Position numbers and translations under genes: made by a program. DNA of 64,000 bases, taken from Gammaproteobacteria bacterium (GTDB lineage Bacteria; Pseudomonadota; Gammaproteobacteria; Pseudomonadales; Porticoccaceae). Each line of letters opens with the position of its first letter. Position 1 is the first letter of the stretch. The stretch lies in NCBI GenBank assembly GCA_016708925.1, contig JADJET010000010.1, positions 14,366 through 78,365 of the forward strand, in the 5' to 3' direction. This document shows, piece by piece, positions 25,650 through 34,078 of the stretch. The notes beneath the pieces were generated by a model. It worked only from the letters and a program-made list of their open reading frames with translations. It was not told the origin of the DNA and ran no database searches.

Positions 25650-27905
25650 TCAAGTGAGGCCACTCACTTCGCGTGCGGGCCATTGTGAGTTCGGGAGCGC
25701 CGGCTCGATGCGGAAGGTCCGCATTGCTTCCGCGCTGAGGGGACGGGAATACAGGAATCCTTGCGCCAGTTCGCAGCCCGCAAGGATAAGCTCGGACTCC
25801 GTCGTGCTGCTTTCAACGCCCACGGCAATTACCGCCTTTTCGGCAACTTTGCAAAGCGCTACCAGAGCAGGAATGAATCTGGGGTCGTTGCGCGCGGCGA
25901 TCTGGCTCGACAGCAACCGCTGATTGATTTTCACGGCATCGACAGGGACATTGCCGATATAGGCGTATTCGCCGGCGTGAACACCAAACTGGTCAATGCA
26001 AAGCCGCAACCCCAATTGTCGCGCGCGATCAAAAAATATCCGGCAGAGGCCCGGACTGCGCAAATAAATTTCTTCGTCCACCTCCAGCATGATCGCCGTC
26101 GCCGGAATCCCGCGCTTGGCCATGGCGTCAACCACGGCTTGGGGATAACGGGGATCCTTGATCTGCGAAATGGCGATATTGATCGCTACTTGCTTGATCG
26201 GCATCCGCCACCGTCGCCAGGCCTTGAGCTGCTTGGCGACCTGCTCCAGCGTCCAGGTGCTGATCGCATCCGTGATCCCGGCGTCTTCGGCGAGACCCAT
26301 GAAGTCGGTGGGATTGATGCTGCCCCGGCAATGATGTTCCCAGCGTAACAGCGCCTCTACGCCCATCAGTCCGCCAGTGTGAAGATCGATCTGGGGCTGG
26401 TAGACGAGCTTGAGCTGATCGCGCCGGATCGCCAGACGCAACTCCGACGGAAAATACAGCCCTTCGTTGTAGGGTTGAGCTTTCTGGAAAGCCGCCACCT
26501 TGGTGCCCTTGCGCCGTGCCTTGGCCTCGTACATCGACTGGTCGGCAAACTGCATCAGACTTTCCAGACTTTCCCCGTGGTCCGGGTAGATGGCGGCACC
26601 AACGCTCGCGGACACCTTGATTGCGCGGTCACCAATTTCAAACGGCTCCATCAAGCATGTGCTGATCTTGTCCTGAATGGCCGCGGCTTCGTCGTGGGGA
26701 CTGTCGGCGATCACCGTAAATTCATCACCGGCAAGCCGCGCAACGGTGTCGCTCTCGCGAACTGCACCCAGTAACCGACTCCCCGCCTGGCGCAAAATTT
26801 CATCCCCTACATGATGTCCATAATCATCATTGATGGCCTTGAAATCATCCAGATCGATGAAAAATATCGCTAACTGTCGTTGTTCGCGGCGCGCGCGGCG
26901 GACACCTTGATCAAGGCGGTCCAGGAACAGCCGACGATTGGGGAGATCGGTCAGATTGTCGTGGGTTGCCAGATGCCGTAGTTCGTCGTGAATCCGCTTG
27001 GTCTGGCTCAGGTCAGCAAAAGTAACGATATAGTTCGCTGTCTGCCCCGCGTTGTCCTTCACTTTGCAGACCACCAGGCGAACATCGAACAGATGGCCCG
27101 ACCGGTGCCGCAGCATGGTCTCCCCGTGCCAGGACTCCGCATCCTGAAGCTGATCGAAGACGCGTTGGTAATAGTTTTCGCCCGGCGGTTTCGACAGCAA
27201 CAAATTGTCACGCTGCCCTATCGCGTCTTCCTGGCGATATCCGGTGATCGTCGTGAATGCGGCATTTGCTGCGACGACAACCCGGTGGCGATCCAGCACG
27301 ACGACGGCATCGCTGGAGTGTTCCTGGAGCGCATTCCACAACCGCGTGGTGGCGGCTTCCTGGCGCTCGTGCGAAAGATCCTCCGAAATGCAGGTGAATC
27401 CGAAATATTCGCCCTCTTGCGACTGAGGAATCAATTGGTGACGGTACATAACGCCATTGATTTCGGCCTCGCCCGCACAGCGATGACCGCATCGAACGCT
27501 CTGGATAAGTGCGGCAAGCGCCGGATTTTCCTTTATGAGCCGCGCGATGTCCTGATCCGGAACCAGAGCGCGCGAAATGACCTGGCCGCCGGTTTCACCG
27601 CCGTAGACCGCCTTAACCTGGCCACGACCATCGACCTGCCAAACCGTGAGGGCCTGGTAACGCCCGATGAGCGACAAGGCGCCAGCCGCCTGCGCGCCCG
27701 CCAAGGCGCGCTGTGCCAGCAGGGACTTGTGCATCAGCAAGGCCGCGCACCAAATCGCCAGGATGAAAGCGCCGCCCCACAGCCGCCCGGATGCTCCCAG
27801 ATCCAGACCGAAGATTACGGCAACCCCAACCAGCACGAAAAAAAGTGTGATGAGCAGCCGCTGCGTTGTCGCGCTTCGCGGTGATTCTGGCGCTGCTGAG
27901 GTCAT
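25650..27905 (-). CDS. PAS-GGDEF-EAL sensor protein with a degenerate EAL domain
   Basis: A probable inner-membrane c-di-GMP protein of 751 aa. Two membrane helices (about 17-35 and 41-58) are followed by a PAS-like region, a PAS domain (about 190-310), a GGDEF domain with active-site AGDEF (RLAGDEFTV), and a C-terminal EAL domain. The AGDEF variant is common in active cyclases. In the EAL domain EALLRW is kept, but DDFG is replaced by DQFG (lost aspartate) and AEGVE reads AVGVES (lost glutamate). It is therefore likely a diguanylate cyclase or a c-di-GMP sensor rather than a phosphodiesterase. Confidence 0.93.
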   Translation of the reverse strand: MTSAAPESPRSATTQRLLITLFFVLVGVAVIFGLDLGASGRLWGGAFILAIWCAALLMHKSLLAQRALAGAQAAGALSLIGRYQALTVWQVDGRGQVKAVYGGETGGQVISRALVPDQDIARLIKENPALAALIQSVRCGHRCAGEAEINGVMYRHQLIPQSQEGEYFGFTCISEDLSHERQEAATTRLWNALQEHSSDAVVVLDRHRVVVAANAAFTTITGYRQEDAIGQRDNLLLSKPPGENYYQRVFDQLQDAESWHGETMLRHRSGHLFDVRLVVCKVKDNAGQTANYIVTFADLSQTKRIHDELRHLATHDNLTDLPNRRLFLDRLDQGVRRARREQRQLAIFFIDLDDFKAINDDYGHHVGDEILRQAGSRLLGAVRESDTVARLAGDEFTVIADSPHDEAAAIQDKISTCLMEPFEIGDRAIKVSASVGAAIYPDHGESLESLMQFADQSMYEAKARRKGTKVAAFQKAQPYNEGLYFPSELRLAIRRDQLKLVYQPQIDLHTGGLMGVEALLRWEHHCRGSINPTDFMGLAEDAGITDAISTWTLEQVAKQLKAWRRWRMPIKQVAINIAISQIKDPRYPQAVVDAMAKRGIPATAIMLEVDEEIYLRSPGLCRIFFDRARQLGLRLCIDQFGVHAGEYAYIGNVPVDAVKINQRLLSSQIAARNDPRFIPALVALCKVAEKAVIAVGVESSTTESELILAGCELAQGFLYSRPLSAEAMRTFRIEPALPNSQWPAREVSGLT

Positions 27906-28085
27906 CGGCTATCCCTGGTGCCCAAGGCGAGGCATCACCTCACTATGGCCAAAAGTATAGGCAGCAGTGGGGGGCTGGCGTTAGGATGAATCAGCCCAGT
28001 GGCGCGAAACTGTATCCGAACGGTTTGTGACGCACGTCACGCCAAGGAGTATATCCCCGCCTCACGACGGGCAAGCGGCTCGAGA
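27906..28085. other. Intergenic region
   Basis: 180 bp between the PAS-GGDEF-EAL gene and the acyl-CoA dehydrogenase fragment. Nothing recognised. Confidence 0.4.
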
Positions 28086-28462
28086 TTACAGACTGCGCGC
28101 AATGACCTCCAGCATGATTTCACTGGTTCCTGCGTAGATCCGGGCGACCCGGGCGTCGGCGTACATGCGGCAAATCAGGTATTCATCCATGTAGCCATAC
28201 CCGCCATGCATCTGTAGACAGGTGTCCAGGACCTGTTGGAGGCGCTCGGAAGTCCAGTACTTGCACATGGCCGCACTGGCGCTGTCGAGTTTCCCGGCCG
28301 CCACGTTGACAATGCAGTGGTCCAGGAAGACCCGCGCCACATGAGCGGTGGCCTGCGCCTCGGCGAGGCGAAACCGGGTGTTTTGCAGATCGAACAGGGA
28401 CGCCCCGAACGCCGCGCGCCCCTTCACATAAGCGACCGTTTCCGCCAGCGCGCCTTCCATCA
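28086..28462 (-). pseudogene. C-terminal fragment of an acyl-CoA dehydrogenase
   Basis: The last ~125 residues of a ~380-aa flavoenzyme: VAMMEGALAETVAYVKGRAA, FDLQNTRFRLAEAQ, MHGGYGYMDEYLICRMYADA and RIYAGTSEIMLEVIARSL, a standard ACAD C-terminus with the FAD-contacting GG and the final TSEI motif. The N-terminal two thirds are absent: at 28463 the sequence switches into ISL3-element DNA. The open frame through the IS debris to 28691 is fortuitous. The gene was last in an operon with the MaoC genes upstream and is inactivated. Confidence 0.88.
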
Positions 28463-28878
28463 TGGCGACCACTGGTATTTGCTGCCCTTCGGCCGCGCAT
28501 CGCCTGTCAGCAAGCGCCGGTGCTCCTGGCGGCAACCAGCCGCCGCCTTCCCCAGATGCTGTGCAGCAGAAAGCGATCAAAGGCGATCCGGTGATCGGCA
28601 TCGAAGAACAGCTCCCAGGGTCCCGGGAATGTCCGCCGGCCACTTGTCGAGGATGCGCTCTCGATACCGGAGATCTGCGCCTCCGCAGCACTCATGGAGA
28701 CCTCCCCAGACTTGGGTCTCGCCGGTTCTCCGCCACAAGGCCAGCACCTTGCTCTGGTCGGTGACCATGGTGATGAAGTCATGCCCCTTGCGGTACGCGG
28801 TTTGATCCACGCTCAATTTCCTCGCGCCAACGCCGCGCGCCGGACAGCCCATCTACCCACCATGATTGGGGAAGACCC
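28463..28878. mobile_element. Internally deleted remnant of an ISL3-type element
   Basis: The sequence is a diverged copy of part of the IS at 42833-44134. It begins at the equivalent of about 43270 (ACTGGTATTTGCTGCC), runs to CGGACAGCCC (equivalent of about 43675), then jumps directly to the terminal inverted repeat CTACCCACCATGATTGGGG ending at 28878. The outer end lies inside the MaoC gene and the inner end abuts the acyl-CoA dehydrogenase fragment. It carries no intact transposase. Confidence 0.85.
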
Positions 28879-29314
28879 GTCCAGAAAGGATCCCGGATAG
28901 CGGCAGCTCAACCACCGCTTCACCCACCAGTTTTTCTTCGCCGGCCTGATTGGCGGCCACCAGACGAACCACCACGCGACGGCTGGCGGCCTGTACCTGT
29001 ACATCCGTTACTTCACCGTCACACACCAGCTGCTCGCCAAGTTTGACGATGGCGCCGAACTTTACCTCGAAGCTGCGGAGACAGGCCTGGGGCACCCACC
29101 CCGTCATCAACTGTCCGAGATAGGCCATGTTGAGCATGCCGTGGGCAAAAACGTCATCCATACCCGCCGCCCGGGCGGCATCGGGATCGATATGCAAGGG
29201 ATTGTGATCGTTGGACGCGCCACAAAAATACGCCAGCGTGGCGCGCGTGAGTGGCGGTTTGACCAGCGTGGGCAGACGATCCCCCACTGCCACCGGGCCG
29301 GGAAAGGGGCTCAT
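28853..29314 (-). CDS. MaoC-like (R)-hydratase, C-terminus supplied by an IS end
   Basis: A hotdog-fold enoyl-CoA hydratase/dehydratase of 153 aa. The catalytic hydratase-2 motif is visible (SNDHNPLHIDPDAARAAG) with FAHGMLNMAYLG. After LPLSGILSG the codons RVFPNHGG and the stop TAG are the inverted-repeat end of the ISL3 remnant, so the original C-terminus was replaced. Since the fold is complete before this point, activity may persist. The start overlaps the upstream FAS1-like dehydratase gene by 4 bp (ATGA), typical of two-gene MaoC pairs in fatty-acid or steroid side-chain degradation. Confidence 0.85.
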   Translation of the reverse strand: MSPFPGPVAVGDRLPTLVKPPLTRATLAYFCGASNDHNPLHIDPDAARAAGMDDVFAHGMLNMAYLGQLMTGWVPQACLRSFEVKFGAIVKLGEQLVCDGEVTDVQVQAASRRVVVRLVAANQAGEEKLVGEAVVELPLSGILSGRVFPNHGG

Positions 29315-29764
29315 TCCGGGGCACCGGTGCCGCGGATCACGATGGTCTTGCGGAATCGGGTGGTCAGCTCTCCGTGCTGGTTGAACGCGTCGGTTTCTTC
29401 AATGAGAAACTTGAGCTTGCCCTGGCGGCGCTGAATGAAGTCGACGATCCGGCTTTGAAACCGGATGCAGTCGCCCGCATGGATGGGGGCGAAGTAATCG
29501 AAACGCTGCTGCGCGTGCATCATGGTGCACCAATCGATCCCGAGCGCCCGATAGCGCGCATAGGGGTCACTTTCACACAGGCTGAGCGTCACCGCGTAGG
29601 TGGGCGGGGCAAGAATGGAGGGGTGCCCCGCCGCCTTGGCCGCAGCCTCGTCAAAATAGATGGGATTGGTCTCGCCGACAGCCTTGGCGAAAAAAACACA
29701 ACTGCCACTTCTCGACCTCGACCACGAGAGGGGGAATGGGGATATCCACGAACTTGCTCGTCAT
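29311..29764 (-). pseudogene. FAS1-like/MaoC N-terminal dehydratase, frameshifted near the start
   Basis: Non-catalytic hotdog partner of the MaoC gene that follows. From ATG at 29764 (MTSKFVDIPIPPLVVEVEKW) the frame runs to a tract of seven T on the coding strand (29690-29696). Removing one T restores FFAKAVGETNPIYFDEAAAK, then LAPPTYAVTLSLCESDPY and the rest, about 150 aa. As given, only a truncated product from an internal start (about 93 aa) would be made. The single homopolymer slip could be a sequencing error, in which case the gene is intact. Confidence 0.8.
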
Positions 29765-29883
29765 ACCCTCAAAACCCAGCAGTCTGTATCGTCGGAGGAT
29801 CGGATATATACCTTATATCCGTGTTCAGGCACAAGCGGATTGCGGGACAACCGGACCCGAGCCGCGCGTCCCCTGCGCCGGTG

Positions 29884-29956
29884 CCACCGCGTGACAGCAC
29901 CGGATCTTCCCGGTTACGGCGAAAGCAGCTCACCCGCCATCATCGGCTGGCATTGA
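29884..29956 (+). pseudogene. Tiny fragment of an alpha/beta hydrolase
   Basis: About 24 codons read RVTAPDLPGYGESSSPA, the typical strand-4/turn segment of alpha/beta-fold hydrolases, then stop. No nucleophile or other motif is nearby. The surrounding 29765-29984 stretch shows no further gene. Confidence 0.4.
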
Positions 29957-29984
29957 TGGGCAGGTCCAGCGTCTGCATGGGGTT

Positions 29985-30061
29985 TGCGGCCTCCATCTGC
30001 TTCGTTGCGCGCCGTGCGCCGCGCAGTTGGCCACCGCACGACGTTTTTCAGCAAGCGGCTA
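29985..30061. repeat. Partial copy of the TGTTGAAAAAC MITE family
   Basis: GCGGCCTCCATCTGCTTCG, then TTGCGCGCCGTGCGCCGCGC, and the right end ACGACGTTTTTCAGCAAGCGG closely match the copy at 25461-25554. The left inverted end is missing. It lies at the 3' end of rraA. Confidence 0.65.
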
Positions 30062-30067
30062 ATGCAT

Positions 30068-30562
30068 TCAGCGATTCTCAAGCTGTCGCACGGACACCAC
30101 CACCCCGTTGTCATCGGCATAGACAAATTCGCCGGACTTGAAGGTGACACCGCCAAAAGTCACCGGAACGTTCAGCTCACCCACGCCCTTGCGCTCGGTT
30201 TTGATCGGTATCGCGGCCAGCGCCTGTACGCCGAGATCGAGCTCTGCCAGTGCGCAGACATCGCGCACACAGCCGTAGATGATGACGCCCGCCCAGCCAT
30301 TTTTCACCGCACTGGCGCCGATCATGTCGCCGAGCAGCGCGCGGCGCAGCGAACCGCCGCCGTCGACCACCAGCACCTTGCCGTTACCCGGCGTGCCGAG
30401 CTGCTCCTTGACCAGCGAGTTATCCTCGAAACACTTCACGGTGACAATTTCGCCGCCGAACACAGCATTCCCGCCGAAATTCGAGAGCATCGGCTCCAGC
30501 ACCCGCACATCGGGATGGTTGTCGCACAGATCCGGGGTCAGGTCATAGGGTGCGCTCGCCAT
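30068..30562 (-). CDS. rraA: RraA-family protein (ribonuclease E regulator / aldolase-like)
   Basis: 164 aa from ATG at 30562, with GAGGAG 8-9 nt upstream; the much longer open frame to 31543 is antisense to pabB. Conserved motifs: LTPDLCD at the start, NFGGNAVFGGEI, VVDGGGSLRRALLGDMI and VIIYGCVRD. E. coli RraA inhibits RNase E, while many homologues are 4-hydroxy-4-methyl-2-oxoglutarate/oxaloacetate aldolases. The GDMI...G-x18-R-D residues needed for the aldolase fold are present, so either role is possible. Confidence 0.93.
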   Translation of the reverse strand: MASAPYDLTPDLCDNHPDVRVLEPMLSNFGGNAVFGGEIVTVKCFEDNSLVKEQLGTPGNGKVLVVDGGGSLRRALLGDMIGASAVKNGWAGVIIYGCVRDVCALAELDLGVQALAAIPIKTERKGVGELNVPVTFGGVTFKSGEFVYADDNGVVVSVRQLENR

Positions 30563-30685
30563 GGGTACTTCTCCTCGCGGTTTGGGGGGGGCCAGTATAA
30601 ACGTGCTCTCCGGCTGCGAACGCGACGCTGCGCGTTGCCAGCGTCGGGCGGGAAGTCTAGGCTGCGCGCTTTCACAGGGCATGCC

Positions 30686-32032
30686 ATGACCGCGATCCAG
30701 GAACTCCGCTATCGCGCCGACGCGGCACCGCTGCTGGCGGCGGTGCGCGATCTGCCGAGCCCGGTATGGCTGGACAGCGGTCGCCCCCATTCCAGCGCGG
30801 GCCGCTTCGACATCGTCAGTGCCGCGCCGCTGCGCGTGCTGACCGCGCGCGCCGGCCATGGCGCTGCAACCTTGACCGATACCGCCGCGCTGCTGGCGGA
30901 ATTCTCCGCGCCGCACGGGCCGGCATCGCCCGCGGCAACACTGCCCTTTGCCGGCGGCCTGATCGGCTGGCTGGGCTATGGCCTGGGCATGGACCTTCAG
31001 GCGGTCGCACGGCACTCCCCGGAGATCGCGCGACTGCCGGCGCTGCGCATCGGTTTTTATCCCTGGGCAGCCATCGTCGATCACCAGACGCGGCGCGCCG
31101 CGCTGGTGTTCCATCCGGCTTGCCCGCCGGCGCTGCGCAGGGATGTCGAAAACCGCTGCCGCGCCGCGCCCGCGCCCGCGCGACTCGGCGAGCCGGCCGG
31201 TTTTGCGCTGCAAACCCCGTTTATCGCCACCACGTCCGCGGCGCGCTATCGCGCCGACATCGCCCGCATCCTGGAGTACCTCGCCGCCGGCGACTGCTAT
31301 CAGGTCAACTACGCGCAGCATTTCAGCGCGGCCTGTGCCGGCGATCCCTGGCAGGCGTACTGCCGGTTGCGCGCTCTGCTGCCCTCCCCGTTCAGCGCCT
31401 ACCTCGCCACGGAAGACGACGCCGTGCTCTGTTTCTCGCCCGAGCGTTTTTTGCGTGTTGAAGGCGATCTGGTCGAGACCCGCCCCATCAAGGGCACCAT
31501 CGCGCGAGGACGCACCGCCGAGGAGGACGCCGCACTGGCGCACCGGCTACGAACCAGCACCAAGGACCGCGCCGAGAACCTGATGATCGTGGATCTGTTG
31601 CGCAACGATCTGGGCAAATCCTGCGTGCCGGGATCCATCGCGGTACCGGAACTGTTCGCGCTCGAAAGTTTCGCCAACGTCCACCATCTGGTGAGCACGG
31701 TCACCGGCAGGCTGCGCGCCGACCAGACCCCGCTCGACCTGCTCGCCAACTGTTTTCCCGGTGGATCGGTCACCGGCGCGCCCAAGAAACGCGCCATGGA
31801 AATCATTGCGGAGCTGGAGCCGGTCGCGCGCGCGCTCTATTGCGGCAGCATTTTCTATTTATCGACGCACGGCCGCATGGACAGCAACATCGCGATCCGC
31901 ACCCTGGTCGCCGACGGCTCCCGGATTCACTGCTGGGGCGGGGGCGGCATCGTGGCCGATTCCGACCCGAAAGCGGAATACCAGGAATCCCTGATGAAGG
32001 TTCAGCTGCTGATGAAGGCGCTGAACCCCTGA
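30686..32032 (+). CDS. pabB: Aminodeoxychorismate synthase component I
   Basis: Converts chorismate and glutamine-derived ammonia to 4-amino-4-deoxychorismate for folate. 448 aa from ATG at 30686. Chorismate-binding signatures: GGLIGWLGYGL near the N-terminus, ETRPIKGTIARG, VDLLRNDLGKSC, and CFPGGSVTGAPKKRAMEII with the lysine-rich PIKGT and GAPK motifs characteristic of PabB/TrpE. A longer upstream frame to 29984 is antisense to rraA. No pabA or pabC is adjacent. Confidence 0.93.
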   Translation: MTAIQELRYRADAAPLLAAVRDLPSPVWLDSGRPHSSAGRFDIVSAAPLRVLTARAGHGAATLTDTAALLAEFSAPHGPASPAATLPFAGGLIGWLGYGLGMDLQAVARHSPEIARLPALRIGFYPWAAIVDHQTRRAALVFHPACPPALRRDVENRCRAAPAPARLGEPAGFALQTPFIATTSAARYRADIARILEYLAAGDCYQVNYAQHFSAACAGDPWQAYCRLRALLPSPFSAYLATEDDAVLCFSPERFLRVEGDLVETRPIKGTIARGRTAEEDAALAHRLRTSTKDRAENLMIVDLLRNDLGKSCVPGSIAVPELFALESFANVHHLVSTVTGRLRADQTPLDLLANCFPGGSVTGAPKKRAMEIIAELEPVARALYCGSIFYLSTHGRMDSNIAIRTLVADGSRIHCWGGGGIVADSDPKAEYQESLMKVQLLMKALNP

Positions 32033-32046
32033 CCGACAACCCCGGG

Positions 32047-32060
32047 CGGCCGTCTGGCCG
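32047..32060. terminator. Small hairpin between convergent genes
   Basis: CGGCC-GTCT-GGCCG between the pabB stop and the thrH stop. It could act as a bidirectional terminator stem but lacks a good T-tract. Confidence 0.3.
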
Positions 32061-32678
32061 TTACAGCGCCAGCTCGCGCTGACTCGCCGCGATGAAGGCG
32101 CGCTTCAGTTCGTCGTAAGTCGCGACGGCGGGAAACTGCGGAAATTCCGCCACCACATTGGCCGGCGCCTGAAACAGGATGCCGGCATCCGCCTGGGCGA
32201 GCATGGTGGTGTCGTTGTAGGAGTCGCCCGCCGCGATGGTGCGGTAATAGAGAGTCTGCAAGGCGAGCACCGCCTGCCGCTTGGGATTGGACTGTCGCAG
32301 GCGATAACCGACCACGCGCCCGCCCGCATCCACTTCCAGCCGGTGGCACAGCAGCGCGGGAAAGCCAAGCTGACGCATCAACGGCTGCGCGAACTCGTAA
32401 AAGGTGTCCGACAGAATCAATACCTGAAAACGCTCACGCAACCAGTGCAGAAATTCGGCCGCACCCGGCAGCGGCGCCAGCGTCGCGATCACGTCCTGAA
32501 TCTCCCGCAGTCCGAGACCATGCTGGTCCAGCAGCGCCAGGCGCTGGCGCATCAATTGATCGTAGTCCGGGATATCGCGGGTGGTGGCGCGCAATTCAGG
32601 GATGCCGGTGGCATCCGCAAACGCGATCCAGATCTCCGGTACCAGGACTCCTTCGAGATCGAGACAGGCGATTTCCAC
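32061..32678 (-). CDS. thrH: ThrH-type phosphoserine phosphatase / homoserine phosphotransferase
   Basis: HAD-family enzyme that in Pseudomonas has phosphoserine phosphatase and phosphoserine:homoserine phosphotransferase activity. GTG at 32678 with TTGGAG upstream gives 205 aa, the length of Pseudomonas ThrH; TTG at 32690 is possible. Motifs: nucleophile CLDLEGVLVPEIW (D-x-E instead of the usual D-x-D, a ThrH hallmark), motif II ILSDTFYEF, lysine in NPKRQAV, and GDSYNDTTML. Convergent with pabB. Confidence 0.92.
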   Translation of the reverse strand: MEIACLDLEGVLVPEIWIAFADATGIPELRATTRDIPDYDQLMRQRLALLDQHGLGLREIQDVIATLAPLPGAAEFLHWLRERFQVLILSDTFYEFAQPLMRQLGFPALLCHRLEVDAGGRVVGYRLRQSNPKRQAVLALQTLYYRTIAAGDSYNDTTMLAQADAGILFQAPANVVAEFPQFPAVATYDELKRAFIAASQRELAL

Positions 32679-33026
32679 AGGTAACTCCAAGGGTCCAGGG
32701 CGGGAAAGGCGGCTACTCTAACCAACCCGCGCGGGGCGGGCAAACCGGCTGCGCGCGCAGCGCGTACCCGGATAATTCAACCCGTGGGCAACCACGGACG
32801 CGGTGCTTCGTCTTTTCCCCGCACCGATTTTGAAGTGGCAGATTTTGTCGATCCGCGCGACACTTGCGCACTTTCTACCCCCGGAACGGCCCGGAGTTGC
32901 TCCGACTGAACGACGGGGACCGACGCGCTTTCAGCCTGCCACCGTGCGGCCTCTTCTCCAATTTACGCAGGAATCAGCCCGTGAACGACATGCGAAGACC
33001 CCGCCATTTCCCATGGGCGGCCAGCG
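32679..33026. other. Intergenic region between thrH and the TauE-like gene
   Basis: About 350 bp, divergent. No gene or known riboswitch recognised. It must contain both promoters, but no convincing -35/-10 pair was found. Confidence 0.4.
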
Positions 33027-33833
33027 GTGATTGACGGGTTGCTGATTGCCTCGGGCGCCCTCACCGGCCTGCTGGTGGGCCTCACCGGCGTCGGTGGCGG
33101 CGCGCTGATGACGCCGTTGCTGCTGCTGGTGTTCGGGGTCGCCCCCCTCGCCGCCGTGGGCACCGATCTGTGGTTCGCCGCACTGACCAAAATGGTCGCG
33201 ACCCGGGTTCACCACGGTTACGGGCTGATCGACTGGTCGGTGGCAAAGCGCCTCTGGCTCGGGAGTCTTACCGCCTCGCTGGCAACCCTGGCGTGGGTCA
33301 GGCTGCACCCCCCGGACGAATCCGCTGTGGTGATGCTCAAGACCGCCATCGCCGGAGCCGTGATGCTGACCGCGCTCGGACTGCTGTTCCAGCGCCACCT
33401 GCACGCCCTGGGCCGGCGGTTGCGCACCACCGACGACGTCCACTTCAAAACCGTGCAACTGCCGCTCACCGTCATCGCCGGCGCGGTGCTTGGCGTACTG
33501 GTGACGCTGACCTCGGTCGGCGCGGGTGCACTGGGCGCCGTGTTCCTCGCCTACCTTTATCCGCTGCGCCTGACGCCGCCGCGCCTGATCGCGACGGACA
33601 TCGTGCACGCCATCCCACTGGCGATCTTCGCGGGCTTCGGCCATCTGTTGCTCGGCAATGTGGATTTCCATTTACTGGGCAATTTGCTGGCGGGCTCGAT
33701 TCCCGCGGTCCTGCTGGGCGCCCGGCTTTCGGCGAGCTTGCCTCACGGTTTCCTGCGCGGGCTGCTGGCGGTGGTGCTGCTGGCAATCGGCGGCAAACTG
33801 GTGTGGTCGGTATTCGCACCGGACCAACTGTAA
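33027..33833 (+). CDS. TauE/SafE-family membrane transporter
   Basis: A probable anion exporter (sulfite, sulfoacetate or similar in characterised members). 268 aa with about eight hydrophobic segments in two repeats. The family's glycine-rich repeats are present near each half's start: LTGLLVGLTGVGGGALMTPL and LGVLVTLTSVGAGALGAVF. Start GTG at 33027 gives MIDGLLIASGAL; its ribosome-binding site is weak and no upstream start is available in frame. A terminator follows at 33973. Substrate unknown. Confidence 0.88.
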   Translation: MIDGLLIASGALTGLLVGLTGVGGGALMTPLLLLVFGVAPLAAVGTDLWFAALTKMVATRVHHGYGLIDWSVAKRLWLGSLTASLATLAWVRLHPPDESAVVMLKTAIAGAVMLTALGLLFQRHLHALGRRLRTTDDVHFKTVQLPLTVIAGAVLGVLVTLTSVGAGALGAVFLAYLYPLRLTPPRLIATDIVHAIPLAIFAGFGHLLLGNVDFHLLGNLLAGSIPAVLLGARLSASLPHGFLRGLLAVVLLAIGGKLVWSVFAPDQL

Positions 33834-33972
33834 GACCGGCAGCCCGGGCATGGAGCGCCGCAGCCAGCCGTGGCTCCAACGCCGCACATGCAGGAGCTCA
33901 GTCCCACGCCGATACAGCGCCCGCTGGGCCCGATTGCCCTTTGCGCACGGGCACAGTAACATCCGCCGTCGG

Positions 33973-34004
33973 ACAGGCAGCGCAGGCTGCCTGTTTGCGT
34001 TTTC
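33973..34004 (+). terminator. Rho-independent terminator after the TauE-like gene
   Basis: Perfect stem ACAGGCAGC (33973-33981), loop GCAG, GCTGCCTGT (33986-33994), followed by a T-rich run (TTGCGTTTTCT). It separates the transporter gene from argD. Confidence 0.75.
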
Positions 34005-34078
34005 TAGTTTCTCTTTCTGTTTCTCGCTGCGGCCCCGGTCGCAGCCACGGCGCGGGACGTCAAGACCCGGCGGCAGGC

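Noticed and set aside
33170..34078. N-terminal extension of ArgD overlapping the TauE-like gene
   Set aside because: Out-of-frame reading of the transporter gene and a terminator lies between. ArgD homology begins at 34079.
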